64,000 bases of DNA from Chloroflexi bacterium AL-N1 (GTDB lineage Bacteria; Chloroflexota; Chloroflexia; Chloroflexales; Roseiflexaceae): contig WYDT01000014.1 in NCBI GenBank assembly GCA_013122435.1, forward strand, positions 1-64,000. Direction: 5' to 3'. Shown here piece by piece: positions 52,930 to 62,506 of the stretch (positions are counted from its first letter, which is position 1; each line of letters begins with the position of its first letter). A program made the translations under genes and the position numbers. The notes below the pieces were generated by a model that worked only from the letters and a program-made list of their open reading frames with translations, did not search any database and was not told where the DNA came from.

Positions 52930-53700
52930 CTACCCATTTTTACGCTCTTGATAGATCTCCTGCGCTTTTCCTATAAAACACTGGAGTTCAACCGGATACG
53001 GACGCGGGTGCTCGGGAGGCATCTGCTCCAGATCGCGATAGGCATTACGCAGTGATTGTCGTATTCCAGAGTCGCCCTGTGTAAAGAGTTCGATGAGAAT
53101 GTCTGCCCGCGCGGTAAGTTGTTGAACCTCTGCATCGTCTGGAGTGGCCCCACGGTCATAGCAATGTTGAAATGCTGTGATGAGTTCTTGCCATTCCTGT
53201 TGCCAGGCGATCAGTTGTTGTGGTGACACCTCCTGGTGTTTGTCGGCGAGTTGTTGCCGCTGCTCAGGTGTGTAGTATTGTTCGATCCAACGCCATTTTT
53301 CGGCTTCCAGTGTACCTTGCAGCAGTTGACATACCAGTGAGAGATCGGTCTCTCCTATTTCGGAAGTGTTTAGGATGTCCAATGTGTGATCAAGCGCGGT
53401 GGCAACACGTTGCAGTTGTGTGATTTGTTCGTTAATCGCATGTTTTTGCATCTCCAGCACTTTCGGCAGATCGTAGGTTGAGTCTTGTCGCAAACGACTA
53501 ACTTCGTCGAGTGAAAACCCCAGATATTTGAGGGCCACAATCTGTTGGAGTTGGAGCAAATCAGTATGGCTGTAGAGCCGATATCCGGCTTCGGTGGTTG
53601 CGGTTGGTTTGAGCAGCCCGATACGATCATAGTATTGCAGCGTGCGTACAGTTACGCCAGCCAGCCGTGCAAACTCGGCTACGCGATACATTCGTGCCAT
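52930..53700 (-). CDS. MerR-family regulator with TipA-like C-terminal domain
   Basis: A 256-residue protein. The MerR DNA-binding domain occupies residues 4-75 (YRVAEFARLAGVTVRTLQYYDRIGLLKP, GYRLYSHTDLLQLQQI) and is followed by a long dimerisation helix (about 80-125). The C-terminal part (about 135-250: EAEKWRWIEQYYTPEQRQQLADK) resembles the TipAS ligand-binding domain. Family knowledge: TipA-type regulators bind amphipathic drugs and activate efflux or resistance genes. No target gene lies beside it. An inverted repeat overlapping its promoter (53727-53768) suggests autoregulation. Two ATG starts (53700 and 53691) are both possible. Confidence 0.92.
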   Translation of the reverse strand: MARMYRVAEFARLAGVTVRTLQYYDRIGLLKPTATTEAGYRLYSHTDLLQLQQIVALKYLGFSLDEVSRLRQDSTYDLPKVLEMQKHAINEQITQLQRVATALDHTLDILNTSEIGETDLSLVCQLLQGTLEAEKWRWIEQYYTPEQRQQLADKHQEVSPQQLIAWQQEWQELITAFQHCYDRGATPDDAEVQQLTARADILIELFTQGDSGIRQSLRNAYRDLEQMPPEHPRPYPVELQCFIGKAQEIYQERKNG

Positions 53701-53726
53701 CGTTCTCTCCGTTTACGTATTGCAAC

Positions 53727-53768
53727 AACTATAACATAGCTTGAGCATTACATAATGTAGCTATAGTT
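53727..53768 (-). promoter_or_regulatory. Inverted repeat upstream of the MerR-like gene
   Basis: AACTATA (53727-53733) and TATAGTT (53762-53768) form an outer inverted repeat with ATAGCT/AGCTAT elements inside, and CATTA-ca-TAATG is at the centre. Its position just upstream of the gene fits a MerR-type autoregulatory site, although classical MerR sites are shorter. Confidence 0.45.
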
Positions 53769-54567
53769 ACGGGTATAAGTTAATAATTCATTACAAAATT
53801 GTGAGACTCCAAAGGGTGAAGTTAACTTAAAATTATATGTTTCTTGTTTTAGTTCTGAAGAGTTTATATTAAGCCCACTGTGTAATAAATGAATATATAG
53901 CAGAGACAAGCATATAAAGAGCACCGTATCAGGTTCCTTAAACGCTCTAGTCATTTATCTTTTATGTGTCGATGGTTACACATCTCTGAAAAAACAGTTA
54001 GATTTATTAAAACTACATATGTAGTTTATTTTGGTGAGTTCATTTATATTACTTTTTTGTTAAAAAAGCAGGCGAAAAAAAGAAATTCACATTATGAAAC
54101 TTTTGAAGTAGAGTGTAGATCAACATTGTTGTATGTGCTGTAGCAGATATGGTGGATGTGATGATCGATAAAACTATAGTGGACATGTTGCAGAGTAAGC
54201 GTGCTGGTTTTGCCGGTGCGAATACAAACAACCAGCAATTTCCCATCAATACGTTAGTTTCCTCAACTTCAGTAAATAAATATGATGTTACGTATCTCAT
54301 ACAAGATTACGCCAATAGTATACAGGAGAAAACGATAGTTAGATGTATTGCTCAGTTCGAAGATGAACTTCCCACGTATAGAATGGAACAGTCATCGTGT
54401 AGGCGTCATAGACGGTAGCATCTGAAGCTGAATTTAGCCATCTAATGTTCAACAGCACTCAGGGAGAACGCGATGTTTTTATGCGAACCTGGTGGTCGTA
54501 TTGCAATGGGTCGCTGATGCCCCACTTTAGCTTGAGAAGACCCATTATCAGAAAGGAGCACAGTACG
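53769..54567. other. AT-rich gap with an 18-bp perfect palindrome at 54010-54027
   Basis: This 800-bp stretch is clearly richer in A/T than its surroundings. AAACTACAT|ATGTAGTTT (54010-54027) is a perfect palindrome that could bind a dimeric regulator. Frames such as 54149-54418 lack an SD and look like chance. The SD of the next gene (GAAAGGAG) is at its end. Confidence 0.5.
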
Positions 54568-56112
54568 ATGAAGTTTGAGTCAGGACACCATAAAATGGCC
54601 AGTAGCACTCTTCGAATTTGGATGAGCGGGTTGCTTATTGTCGGAGTATTTCTTGGTAGTAGCATGATACCAGTTGCTGGTTATGCACAATCAACCTGTG
54701 AGAGTGACCATAGTGTCATAGGTAAACGAACTCTTGACACCGCAACGAATACCGTCGTTGTGGGGATGGATGACGAATGTCAGATGATCGACGATGTCGA
54801 CGAGGCAGTCGATATACAATTGTCCCGCTCAGAAAGCATACGCAGTCCCGGCACCACCTCATTGATCAGCCGCGACCCTGATAACCAACAGTTTTCGGTG
54901 GGTGCACTTAACCCGGCAGTATCAGCCACTGGTCGATACGTGACGTTCAATACATTCATTCCTGGTACACCAGAGGGCCAGGTGTATGTACGCGATCAAT
55001 CAACGAATAGAACCGAACTGATCAGTGTGAACGCCGATGGACAGCCTGGCAATGGCATCAGCGATCTTGCTCGCACCACCCCGGATGGCCGCTATGTTGT
55101 ATTCTCCTCCTTAGCCGACAATCTTGTGCCAGATGACACCAACGGTGCGGGAGATATTTTTCTGTATGATCGACAGCGGAATAGTGTCGAACGTGTAAAT
55201 GTTGCTTCGGATGGGACCGAGTCCAATGGATTTTCGACTCTCTATCCGTCTGTTTCTACCGATGGGCGTTATGTGGTATTTAATACCGATGCAGACAATC
55301 TTGCACCCAATGATTTCAACCTGAGTGAAGACGTGTTCTTACGCGATCGGGTACGGGGAACAACTGAACGTATTAGTACCGCACAAGATGGCAGTGCCGC
55401 TGGTGGAGTTGCAGTGAGTATGTCGCCCGATGGCCGTTACATTGCCTACATCTCATCTTCAGATGATCTGGTAGCAAATGACACGAATAATGCCAGAGAT
55501 GCATTTGTCTATGATCGCCGGACCCAACGAACAGAACTGGTGAGTATTGCAAGCGATGGTACCCAGGCTGAAGTACCTCCACGCGTGTCTCCTCTCACAC
55601 TGGTCTTCGATGCCGAAATCTCACCGGATGGCCGCTATGTTGTGTTTAGTTCAAAAGCCGATAATCTGGTCGCGAATGATACGAATGGACAGACAGATGT
55701 GTTTGTCCATGATCGTACGCGGAGGACGACGGAGCGGGTGAGTCTGGCAAGTGATGGAAGCGAAGGAAATGCTGCGAGTGCCTATGCAGCGCTATCGTTT
55801 GGTGGTCGCTATGTCGTCTTTCATTCAAGTGCAGATAATCTGGTGGCAAATGATACAAATGGACAAACGGATGTGTTTGTCCATGATCGTACGCAGAGAA
55901 CAACCAAGCGGGTGAGCGTAGCTGCGGACGGGACCGGAGGTAATAGGGCTAGTGGGTTGATTACACAACGTGAAGACACATTCTTCTTTATTATTTCTGA
56001 ACCAGGTATGGATTGGTTAGGGAGCACAACCGCATTTGAATCAAGCGCAAGCAATCTGGTATCTGACGATACGAATGAGCAAGCAGATATTTTTGTCGCG
56101 AGACTGCGGTAA
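54568..56112 (+). CDS. Secreted TolB/PD40-type beta-propeller protein
   Basis: A 514-residue secreted protein. A signal peptide (about 20-45, LLIVGVFLGSSMIPVAGYAQ) precedes blades that repeat the pattern SPDGRYVVFSS.ADNLV.NDTN...DVFV.DR...TERVS.ASDG, at least six times. Such repeats make a TolB-like propeller. The ATG at 54568 is chosen because GAAAGGAG lies upstream; in-frame codons further up have none. The late repeats (about 55620-55900) are nearly identical at DNA level, which suggests recent internal duplication. Probable role: surface or periplasmic protein-protein binding. No catalytic motif was seen. Confidence 0.88.
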   Translation: MKFESGHHKMASSTLRIWMSGLLIVGVFLGSSMIPVAGYAQSTCESDHSVIGKRTLDTATNTVVVGMDDECQMIDDVDEAVDIQLSRSESIRSPGTTSLISRDPDNQQFSVGALNPAVSATGRYVTFNTFIPGTPEGQVYVRDQSTNRTELISVNADGQPGNGISDLARTTPDGRYVVFSSLADNLVPDDTNGAGDIFLYDRQRNSVERVNVASDGTESNGFSTLYPSVSTDGRYVVFNTDADNLAPNDFNLSEDVFLRDRVRGTTERISTAQDGSAAGGVAVSMSPDGRYIAYISSSDDLVANDTNNARDAFVYDRRTQRTELVSIASDGTQAEVPPRVSPLTLVFDAEISPDGRYVVFSSKADNLVANDTNGQTDVFVHDRTRRTTERVSLASDGSEGNAASAYAALSFGGRYVVFHSSADNLVANDTNGQTDVFVHDRTQRTTKRVSVAADGTGGNRASGLITQREDTFFFIISEPGMDWLGSTTAFESSASNLVSDDTNEQADIFVARLR

Positions 56113-56193
56113 CCAGTTTCTACAATAGGGGTGTTGATCACGTATATTCCGTTTATTAGGTCGATACAGTTTGACGACCATAGCTTTATGTAT

Positions 56194-56223
56194 GATCGCT
56201 CTGGCCAACTGGCTGGAGCGATC
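56194..56223 (+). terminator. Probable terminator after the TolB-like gene
   Basis: GATCGCTC (56194-56201) pairs perfectly with GAGCGATC (56216-56223). Only a weak T-rich stretch follows. The remaining gap to 56480 contains no gene. Confidence 0.58.
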
Positions 56224-56479
56224 GTTGTATCTGGCATGAAACAAAAATGACCTGAGCAGCGTACATGACTTTTGTGTCAATGGTAGGGTTTTGCACAGCG
56301 GGTGCATCGTCGAACGGTGCTGGGTTGATGGGTTGAATACATCAATAGTGTATGGTGGCGTCTCGTTGATGAGGCTTTGTATTCAACATAGGTGCGTACG
56401 TGCGATGAGGTGCTTTGCCTTCCTTATAAGTTGATATACATAGAATTCTGTAAAACCTAGTAAAAAGGAGCGCTTCTCG

Positions 56480-58171
56480 ATGTTTGTACTTCAGAGGTAC
56501 GTGTTGCTGATGTTTATCGGTTTTCTGCTGATTCAGCCAGGTTCTGCGATGGGCAACCAGAACGTGACATCGCTGTTGAATGATGATCTCGAGGACTCAA
56601 CAGACAGTTGGGAGTTTTGCTCGGGTGCAAGTGTTGTTGACATTACGAATGTTGATGCAGCAGTGGGGCCCGTCAGTGAAGGCCCGAATATGCTGCGGTT
56701 TGCGCCTGGGAGCGAAACATGTGACTTTTTAGGCAATTCGACAGCCCAGGTCTTTCATAGGGTTGATATTCCTGCCAATGCAGATGGATTGACTCTCTCA
56801 TTCTGGTACTATGTCAAAGATGTTCGTCCTGAAGTTGCTGTTGATGGAGTATGGGTCCGTTTTACTGAAACAACAGAAATTTTTGACGAAGAGTACCAAA
56901 CAAACCTGTTATTTATCAAGCTCATTAATGTGAATAATCTTCCCGGATGGCATCTGGCTCGCACAAATATCCCTGCGAACTTGCTGGACGAGGTTTTGGG
57001 TCAAACGGTTAACCTCACGTTCTCTCTAGAAAGTACGGATACTACCAGTGAGGATGGTGCGATCTATATTGATAATATCAACCTCAATACTGGTCGAGAG
57101 CAGACCACCGCATCTCCGCTGCCTGATGGATTGCAGGGGGACGGTTCAAGCCCGTTAGTCTATCTCGACACAAGTGGTGAGATGGATGTGGCAGTGCGGG
57201 CAGATACTGATGGGTCGAATGCTGTGCCTGTGGCCGTGCCGGAGGAATTGCGCCCGGTACTGTACGATGTGCAATGGTCGCCCAATGGTCGCCAACTCTC
57301 CCTTATGAATTTATCCTTCATCCCTCTGCCACCTATAGATCTCGATGTGATTCCGGCAGCAGTGTCGATACTGACGATTGTGGATGCGGATGGCTCCAAT
57401 CCCCGCGAAGTATTACGAACTGTGGGTGTTCCAGGTATTGATGACCCCACTGATATCAATGAGCGCCCTGCTCTCGATATCATTATTCGTCGACTGGCTT
57501 GGTCGCCCGACGGTTCGAAGCTGGCGCTTACGCAGTGTGCACGCAATCGGACGAATGAGATGGTGGTCTCTGATGACGTGTGCCAGGTTAACATCATCAA
57601 CGCAGCTGATGGTGAAAGGATCCACGAAATTCCTCAGGCGGGTGGAGGCAGTTGGTCAGGCAGCGATCGCTTCCTGTTTGTCGAGTTTCTTTCTGATGAG
57701 CGCCCAGCCGGTATTTGGGAAGCCCGCTTTGAGGGTGACAGCGTTACCGAAACGCCAGTGATCTTACATCCTCGGGCATCGGGTTCTTTCGATTATCAGG
57801 ATGATTATGTATCTATCTTACCTGATAGAACACAAATTGCCACGTTGCGCGGAATCGATGGCGTTACGCGTACAGGTGAATTCTCTTCACGAGAACACAG
57901 TGCAATTACGCTTATTGATGCCGAGACGTTCGAAGCACGGTCGGCACTCGTCATCGATCATGGCGTGCCCGATGGTCCACTGGTATGGTCACCCGATAGC
58001 TCGTTCCTGTTGTATGAGTTAACCCCCTATGACAGTGAGCAGACAGATATCTGGTGGTTCGATGTGAACTCGGGTGAGACCGGGGTATTGATTGAAAATG
58101 CAACAAATCCTGATTGGTTTGGCTTCCCTGAGTTGTCTGAGCGCGTCTATTTGCCCATGACGCTCCGTTAA
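56480..58171 (+). CDS. Secreted PD40-like propeller with YLPL-type C-terminal tail
   Basis: A 563-residue secreted protein. A signal peptide (about 1-26) precedes a carbohydrate-binding-like beta domain (about 30-195: LTLSFWYYVKDV, AIYIDNINL). Propeller blades follow with VQWSPNGRQLSLMN, LAWSPDGSKLALTQ and LVWSPDSSFLLYEL. The tail RVYLPMTLR resembles the end of 22845-24746. The start ATG is preceded by AAAAGGAGC. Family knowledge: such WD40-like PD40 repeats bind proteins or peptides. It is separated from the previous propeller gene by 367 bp and followed by a terminator, so it is probably monocistronic. Confidence 0.85.
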   Translation: MFVLQRYVLLMFIGFLLIQPGSAMGNQNVTSLLNDDLEDSTDSWEFCSGASVVDITNVDAAVGPVSEGPNMLRFAPGSETCDFLGNSTAQVFHRVDIPANADGLTLSFWYYVKDVRPEVAVDGVWVRFTETTEIFDEEYQTNLLFIKLINVNNLPGWHLARTNIPANLLDEVLGQTVNLTFSLESTDTTSEDGAIYIDNINLNTGREQTTASPLPDGLQGDGSSPLVYLDTSGEMDVAVRADTDGSNAVPVAVPEELRPVLYDVQWSPNGRQLSLMNLSFIPLPPIDLDVIPAAVSILTIVDADGSNPREVLRTVGVPGIDDPTDINERPALDIIIRRLAWSPDGSKLALTQCARNRTNEMVVSDDVCQVNIINAADGERIHEIPQAGGGSWSGSDRFLFVEFLSDERPAGIWEARFEGDSVTETPVILHPRASGSFDYQDDYVSILPDRTQIATLRGIDGVTRTGEFSSREHSAITLIDAETFEARSALVIDHGVPDGPLVWSPDSSFLLYELTPYDSEQTDIWWFDVNSGETGVLIENATNPDWFGFPELSERVYLPMTLR

Positions 58172-58201
58172 CGATTATTTGACTTGCTTTAATTGCGATT
58201 G

Positions 58202-58234
58202 TCCCCTGTGTCGTAGCTGGCGCAGGGGGCTTTC
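58202..58234 (+). terminator. Probable terminator
   Basis: CCCCTG (58203-58208) pairs with CAGGGG (58223-58228), followed by gctttc. It separates the propeller gene from the GT-C-like gene at 58307. Confidence 0.6.
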
Positions 58235-58306
58235 ACACTGTTCAACCCCTCTTGAATTGCTCCGTCATCACCGTACCTCTCGTAAGCAATGTTATAATGC
58301 GCGACG

Positions 58307-60598
58307 ATGATCACGCGTTCTGCCATACCAATAATTATCGCGCTGCTCTTTGGTTCAGGGATGGCCCTCCTGCTAATGGTATTGCCACGCCTGCCTGAGC
58401 GTGTGGTGGTTGCGTCCGAGGGGATGGCATTTCTGACGGATGGTGAGACGCCTCATCTGCGGAACTACTTTGGCTTTTATGGTGCTGAGACAGATGGCAA
58501 AAAAACCTTTCGTTGGACCACTGGCGAAGGGAGTTTTGTGGTGCGAAATGGAGCGCGGCTTGGTGATACGCTGAAGCTCACGCTGCGGATCTGTGGCTGT
58601 CGCCTCAATGATCTGCCAGCGCCACGTTTGCAGCTTCGTGTGAACGGCGAGATGCAGGTTACCACGACTGCGACGGCACAGTGGGGAGCGTGGCGGCAAT
58701 ATGAGCTGCTGATTACACCGCAACAGGTCGCCTACAGCCCTGATCTGTTCATCGAGATTTTGAGTGATACTACCCCCCATGTTGATTCGAATGATCCGCT
58801 CGGGGTCGCCGTAGCATGGGTGCATGTGGAAGCGGTTTCTCTACAACGGGCCTTTTCTTTCCCTGCTGCTATAAGTTTTGGGTTACTCACCAGTGTGTTA
58901 TTGCTGGTCGCGCTCTGGCGAGGCTACACATTACAAGGCATGGTGCTTATTGCTGGCTTGAGTTTGGTGCTTGTCGCAACACAGGGTATATTCTATCGTA
59001 GCCATGCGCTTCCTGTCGATATTTTGGCTTTAGGGTTACTCATAAGTGTTGGTCTGGCAATAATGCTTTCACATTCCGTGTGGGTAGCCGCGACTATTGC
59101 GGTGCTTTTGAGTGCGCTTGTGCTGGCAATCCAAACGCTGGGTGCCTGGATGCTTGATGATGCGTTTATCTCCTTTCGTTATGCGCGCAATGCTTTGCAC
59201 GGCTATGGGTTTGTCTTTAACCCCGGCGAACGTGTCGAGGGCTATACCAACTTTTTGTGGACGGCGCTCTTTGTCCCGATCCAGTCGGTGGGAATTGAAC
59301 CGAATAGCGCGTCGATGAAACTCACCTTGCTCATTGCGCTGGGCATTGCCACGTTGACATTCGTGGGAGCACGACAACTGACCGACATAGGTGCGGCACT
59401 GGTGGCGTTGGTGTTGCTGGTCGTGTGTACACCACTCGTGCTCTACGGTGCACGTGGCAGTGGTATGGAGACCGCGCTGTTTACGCTGCTGGTATTAAGT
59501 GGTATTGTGGTGTACATATGGCCTAGTCAGTCGCGCCGTTCTGTGCATCTGTTTACGGTTGGAGCGTTGTTTGGCTTGGCTGCCATGACCAGACCTGAGG
59601 GTGTACTGGTTGGTGGTGTTACTGGTCTTCATCTGTTGTGGAGTTTGTGGCGTGACAGACGGATCGCGTGGCAACCTGTGGCTGCACTGAGTGTCGGTTT
59701 TTTGCTGATTTTTGGACCGTATTACATCTGGCGTTTCAGCTACTATGGGTATCCGCTTCCGAACACCTTTTATGCCAAAGTTGGTGGCACAGGTGCCCAG
59801 GCTTTTCGTGGTCTGTTCTACGCTGCCGATTTTGCGATCGCTCAGGCACCACTGATCGCGTTTGCACTGTTCGGTGGTATCATGACAGCCCGTCGTCGAG
59901 CGGCACATGTCGGGGCAGTCGGCTTTCTCGTGTTATTGCTGAGCATCTATACGCTCTATATTATCGCAGTAGGTGGTGATCATTTTCCGTACTACCGCTT
60001 CTTTGTGCCGCTGGTGCCGCCACTCGTGTTGCTGGCAGCGGTTGGTGTAGCGCACTTCACGCGACACCTGTCGCCGCGATTGATGATATCGGTGCTGGTG
60101 GTTTGCGCTGCGCTCGGTGTGACATGGCAGGCGCCACAACTGTATGCATCACGAACGCTGAATACGGATGGTCAGGTGTGGGGCGAGAACAGCGTGGTAG
60201 AGAAGAATCGCGAGATTGGCTTGTGGCTTGGTGCACACACGACATCCGATACGCTGATTGCTACAGGTATCGCCGGTGCGTTGCCGTTCTACTCGGAGCG
60301 ACCTGTGCTCGATGCGTTGGGGCTTAACGATCTTCACATCGCACACCTTGAAGTCCCGACGATGGGGCAGGGGGTGGCTGGTTCCGAAAAGACGGATGTG
60401 GCCTATATTCTGAGTCAGCGTCCAGGGTACATTCCACATAATTCGGCGGGGGTCTTTCGTGGCGATCCAACCTTTGAGTCGATGTATGAGTCGATGACGC
60501 TGCGCGGCCCCGAAGGGCGTGGTATCAAGCTCTATCGACGAGTGGATTTGCCTGTTCCGGTGACGGCACAACGAGATACGCTGGATGTATTGCCCTGA
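58307..60598 (+). CDS. GT-C-like membrane glycosyltransferase with FRWT module
   Basis: A 763-residue membrane protein. TM1 (about 6-28) precedes a beta module (about 45-175) that opens with FRWTTGEGSFVV and ends in PLGVAVAWVHV. The multi-TM core has DDAFISFRYARNALHGYGFVFNPGERVEGYTNFLW, in which the DD pair and GYTNFLW are typical of the arabinofuranosyltransferase-like/DUF2029-related GT-C enzymes that use polyprenyl-phosphate sugars. The C-terminal soluble part (about 620-763) includes GIAGALPFYSERPVLDALGLND. It opens the second glycan locus. The ATG at 58307 has no strong SD. The acceptor may be glycan or protein. Confidence 0.82.
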   Translation: MITRSAIPIIIALLFGSGMALLLMVLPRLPERVVVASEGMAFLTDGETPHLRNYFGFYGAETDGKKTFRWTTGEGSFVVRNGARLGDTLKLTLRICGCRLNDLPAPRLQLRVNGEMQVTTTATAQWGAWRQYELLITPQQVAYSPDLFIEILSDTTPHVDSNDPLGVAVAWVHVEAVSLQRAFSFPAAISFGLLTSVLLLVALWRGYTLQGMVLIAGLSLVLVATQGIFYRSHALPVDILALGLLISVGLAIMLSHSVWVAATIAVLLSALVLAIQTLGAWMLDDAFISFRYARNALHGYGFVFNPGERVEGYTNFLWTALFVPIQSVGIEPNSASMKLTLLIALGIATLTFVGARQLTDIGAALVALVLLVVCTPLVLYGARGSGMETALFTLLVLSGIVVYIWPSQSRRSVHLFTVGALFGLAAMTRPEGVLVGGVTGLHLLWSLWRDRRIAWQPVAALSVGFLLIFGPYYIWRFSYYGYPLPNTFYAKVGGTGAQAFRGLFYAADFAIAQAPLIAFALFGGIMTARRRAAHVGAVGFLVLLLSIYTLYIIAVGGDHFPYYRFFVPLVPPLVLLAAVGVAHFTRHLSPRLMISVLVVCAALGVTWQAPQLYASRTLNTDGQVWGENSVVEKNREIGLWLGAHTTSDTLIATGIAGALPFYSERPVLDALGLNDLHIAHLEVPTMGQGVAGSEKTDVAYILSQRPGYIPHNSAGVFRGDPTFESMYESMTLRGPEGRGIKLYRRVDLPVPVTAQRDTLDVLP

Positions 60599-60750
60599 AG
60601 GATTTGGCTAGGAGATTATATTGTGGGTATGTAGCCGAGGACTTTAGTCCGAGGGCTTGCGCCTGACGGCGGTGAGTTGAGCCAGTGAGCCATGCAATGC
60701 CGCTGGACGATTATCGTTGAGACATAGCTTATGGTGAAAGATATAGATGG

Positions 60751-62472
60751 ATGAGTAGTTCATCACTTGTTTTGACTGATACACAAACCCAGACGCAGGC
60801 CGTTTCGATCCGGCGGATTTGCCTGATGCTGGCGGCGGTTGGGCTGTTGCTCCGTCTGGCATTCGCGTTGTTACCGCTGTCGGCGCATCTGGTCATTCTG
60901 GAAGACGACGCGTGGATGGTCACAACAATAGCGCGTAATTTCGCGCTGGGCCAGGGCATTACTGCCGACGGTGTGAATGTCACGAATGGCTTTCAGCCGC
61001 TCTATCCGTTAACGTTAGGTACATTGCCCTACCTGATTGCACCGGAGGCACTCGACTTCGGGTTTACCGCGAACCTCGTCATTTGTGCGCTGCTCAACAC
61101 ACTGGTCATGTGGCCGCTCTGGTGGTTGGCACGACATTTCGGTGGGGAGATGGCTGGTTTGCTGGGAGTGGCGCTTTTCGCTCTCAACCCGAACCTGATT
61201 CGTAACAGCATTAATGGGATGGAGACATCGCTTGGTCTCTTACTGTTTCTCACGCTGTTTGTGGCTTTTTACAAGCTGGATTTTTTACGCATACGCAATG
61301 TCCTGCTGCTGGCAGTCCTCACAGCACTGGCAGTGCTGGCGCGCCTCGACGCCTCGCTGGCGTTTGCTGCGATCACGTTGACGTTGCTGCTACGTGTGGT
61401 GTCCAACCGTGATGCAGAGGTGATCCGCAGGTTGAGCCTGATCGGGCTATATGGTGTAGTGACAATAGTATTGCTTGTGCCCTACTTCGTGTTCAACCAA
61501 GCGGTGTCGGGTTCATTTAGTCCCAGTAGCGGCGCGGCGTTGTCATACATGCAGAGTTATGTCGGTAGTTTTAATATTACGAATGGCGTACAGGGGATAC
61601 GTCAGAATTCAGCCATTTATTTATATTGGCTTACGACACCAACCATCGTCATGTTGGTGTCGCTGGTGCTAACCGGGCTAGTGGTGTGGCTCCTCGGTCG
61701 GCGGTTGTGGTTGGCCTTCCCCATGCTGTGTTATCTGCCGATCCCGCTGATATACTACGGCTATCTATTGCAGCAATCACGTGATCGTTATTTCGTGGCC
61801 TTTTCCACGATCCTGATTGTGCTGCTGGCGTGGTGTGGCGCCGAGATACTCCGGCGCTGGCCGCAGCATGTTATTTCGTTTGCCGTTGCTGGTGTGGTAC
61901 TGCTGCTTGTCGCTGGCAATACCTATCGTGCTCTGGACTACTATCAGGGCAAACGGGCCGAAGCAGAACTGACCCAGCCGATTTCGTACGAGGCTGCGCT
62001 CTGGATTCGTGACAATCTGCCAGAAGATGCAGTGATTGGGGCGAAGAACTCGGGTATTTATCAGTACTACTCTGGACGAACTGTCCTCAACATTGACGGC
62101 AAACTCAACCACGAGATGATTCCGGTGATGGAACAACGCCTAATGCTGCCTTATCTGCGCGAGAGTGGTGTCGAGTATCTGGTTGATCGCAAGCAGGTGA
62201 TGGAGCGCCACGTCTCTTTCTACAGCGCTGAACTTGGGGATGCACCACATCATCGCACACCTACGTTACTTGAGCGAATCGAAATTTATGGTAAGATTGC
62301 TGCCAACCGATTGGGTGCTAATCTACCATTACATATCGACCAGGGTCCTCAAGGGTTTACGGCATCGCGTCCGTTCAGCGATGTTGCGACAGTCATACAG
62401 GAGTTTGACCGGGCGAATGAGCGTGATAATCCGGTCGTGGTGTATCAACTAAAACCTGAAAATGTACCATAA
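60751..62472 (+). CDS. GT-C-like membrane glycosyltransferase
   Basis: A 573-residue membrane protein of the same broad family as the gene before it but without the FRWT module. The first luminal loop has ILEDDAWMVTTIARNFALGQG, then VNVTNGFQPLYPLTLG, which is the acidic DD donor site plus the aromatic loop of GT39-like enzymes. About eleven TM helices and a C-terminal soluble domain (VIGAKNSGIYQYYSGRTVLNIDGKLN) follow. It lies 152 bp after the previous gene; that gap holds the small hairpin GGACT-tt-AGTCC (60639-60650) in a GC-rich repeat-like stretch. It probably transfers a sugar on the outer face of the membrane. Confidence 0.85.
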   Translation: MSSSSLVLTDTQTQTQAVSIRRICLMLAAVGLLLRLAFALLPLSAHLVILEDDAWMVTTIARNFALGQGITADGVNVTNGFQPLYPLTLGTLPYLIAPEALDFGFTANLVICALLNTLVMWPLWWLARHFGGEMAGLLGVALFALNPNLIRNSINGMETSLGLLLFLTLFVAFYKLDFLRIRNVLLLAVLTALAVLARLDASLAFAAITLTLLLRVVSNRDAEVIRRLSLIGLYGVVTIVLLVPYFVFNQAVSGSFSPSSGAALSYMQSYVGSFNITNGVQGIRQNSAIYLYWLTTPTIVMLVSLVLTGLVVWLLGRRLWLAFPMLCYLPIPLIYYGYLLQQSRDRYFVAFSTILIVLLAWCGAEILRRWPQHVISFAVAGVVLLLVAGNTYRALDYYQGKRAEAELTQPISYEAALWIRDNLPEDAVIGAKNSGIYQYYSGRTVLNIDGKLNHEMIPVMEQRLMLPYLRESGVEYLVDRKQVMERHVSFYSAELGDAPHHRTPTLLERIEIYGKIAANRLGANLPLHIDQGPQGFTASRPFSDVATVIQEFDRANERDNPVVVYQLKPENVP

Positions 62473-62506
62473 TCGGTTTATATAAACGTGCATGGAGAAT
62501 ACGTTG

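Noticed and set aside
54149..54418. 89-residue plus-strand frame in the AT-rich gap
   Set aside because: No SD, no recognised domain and unremarkable composition; likely chance.
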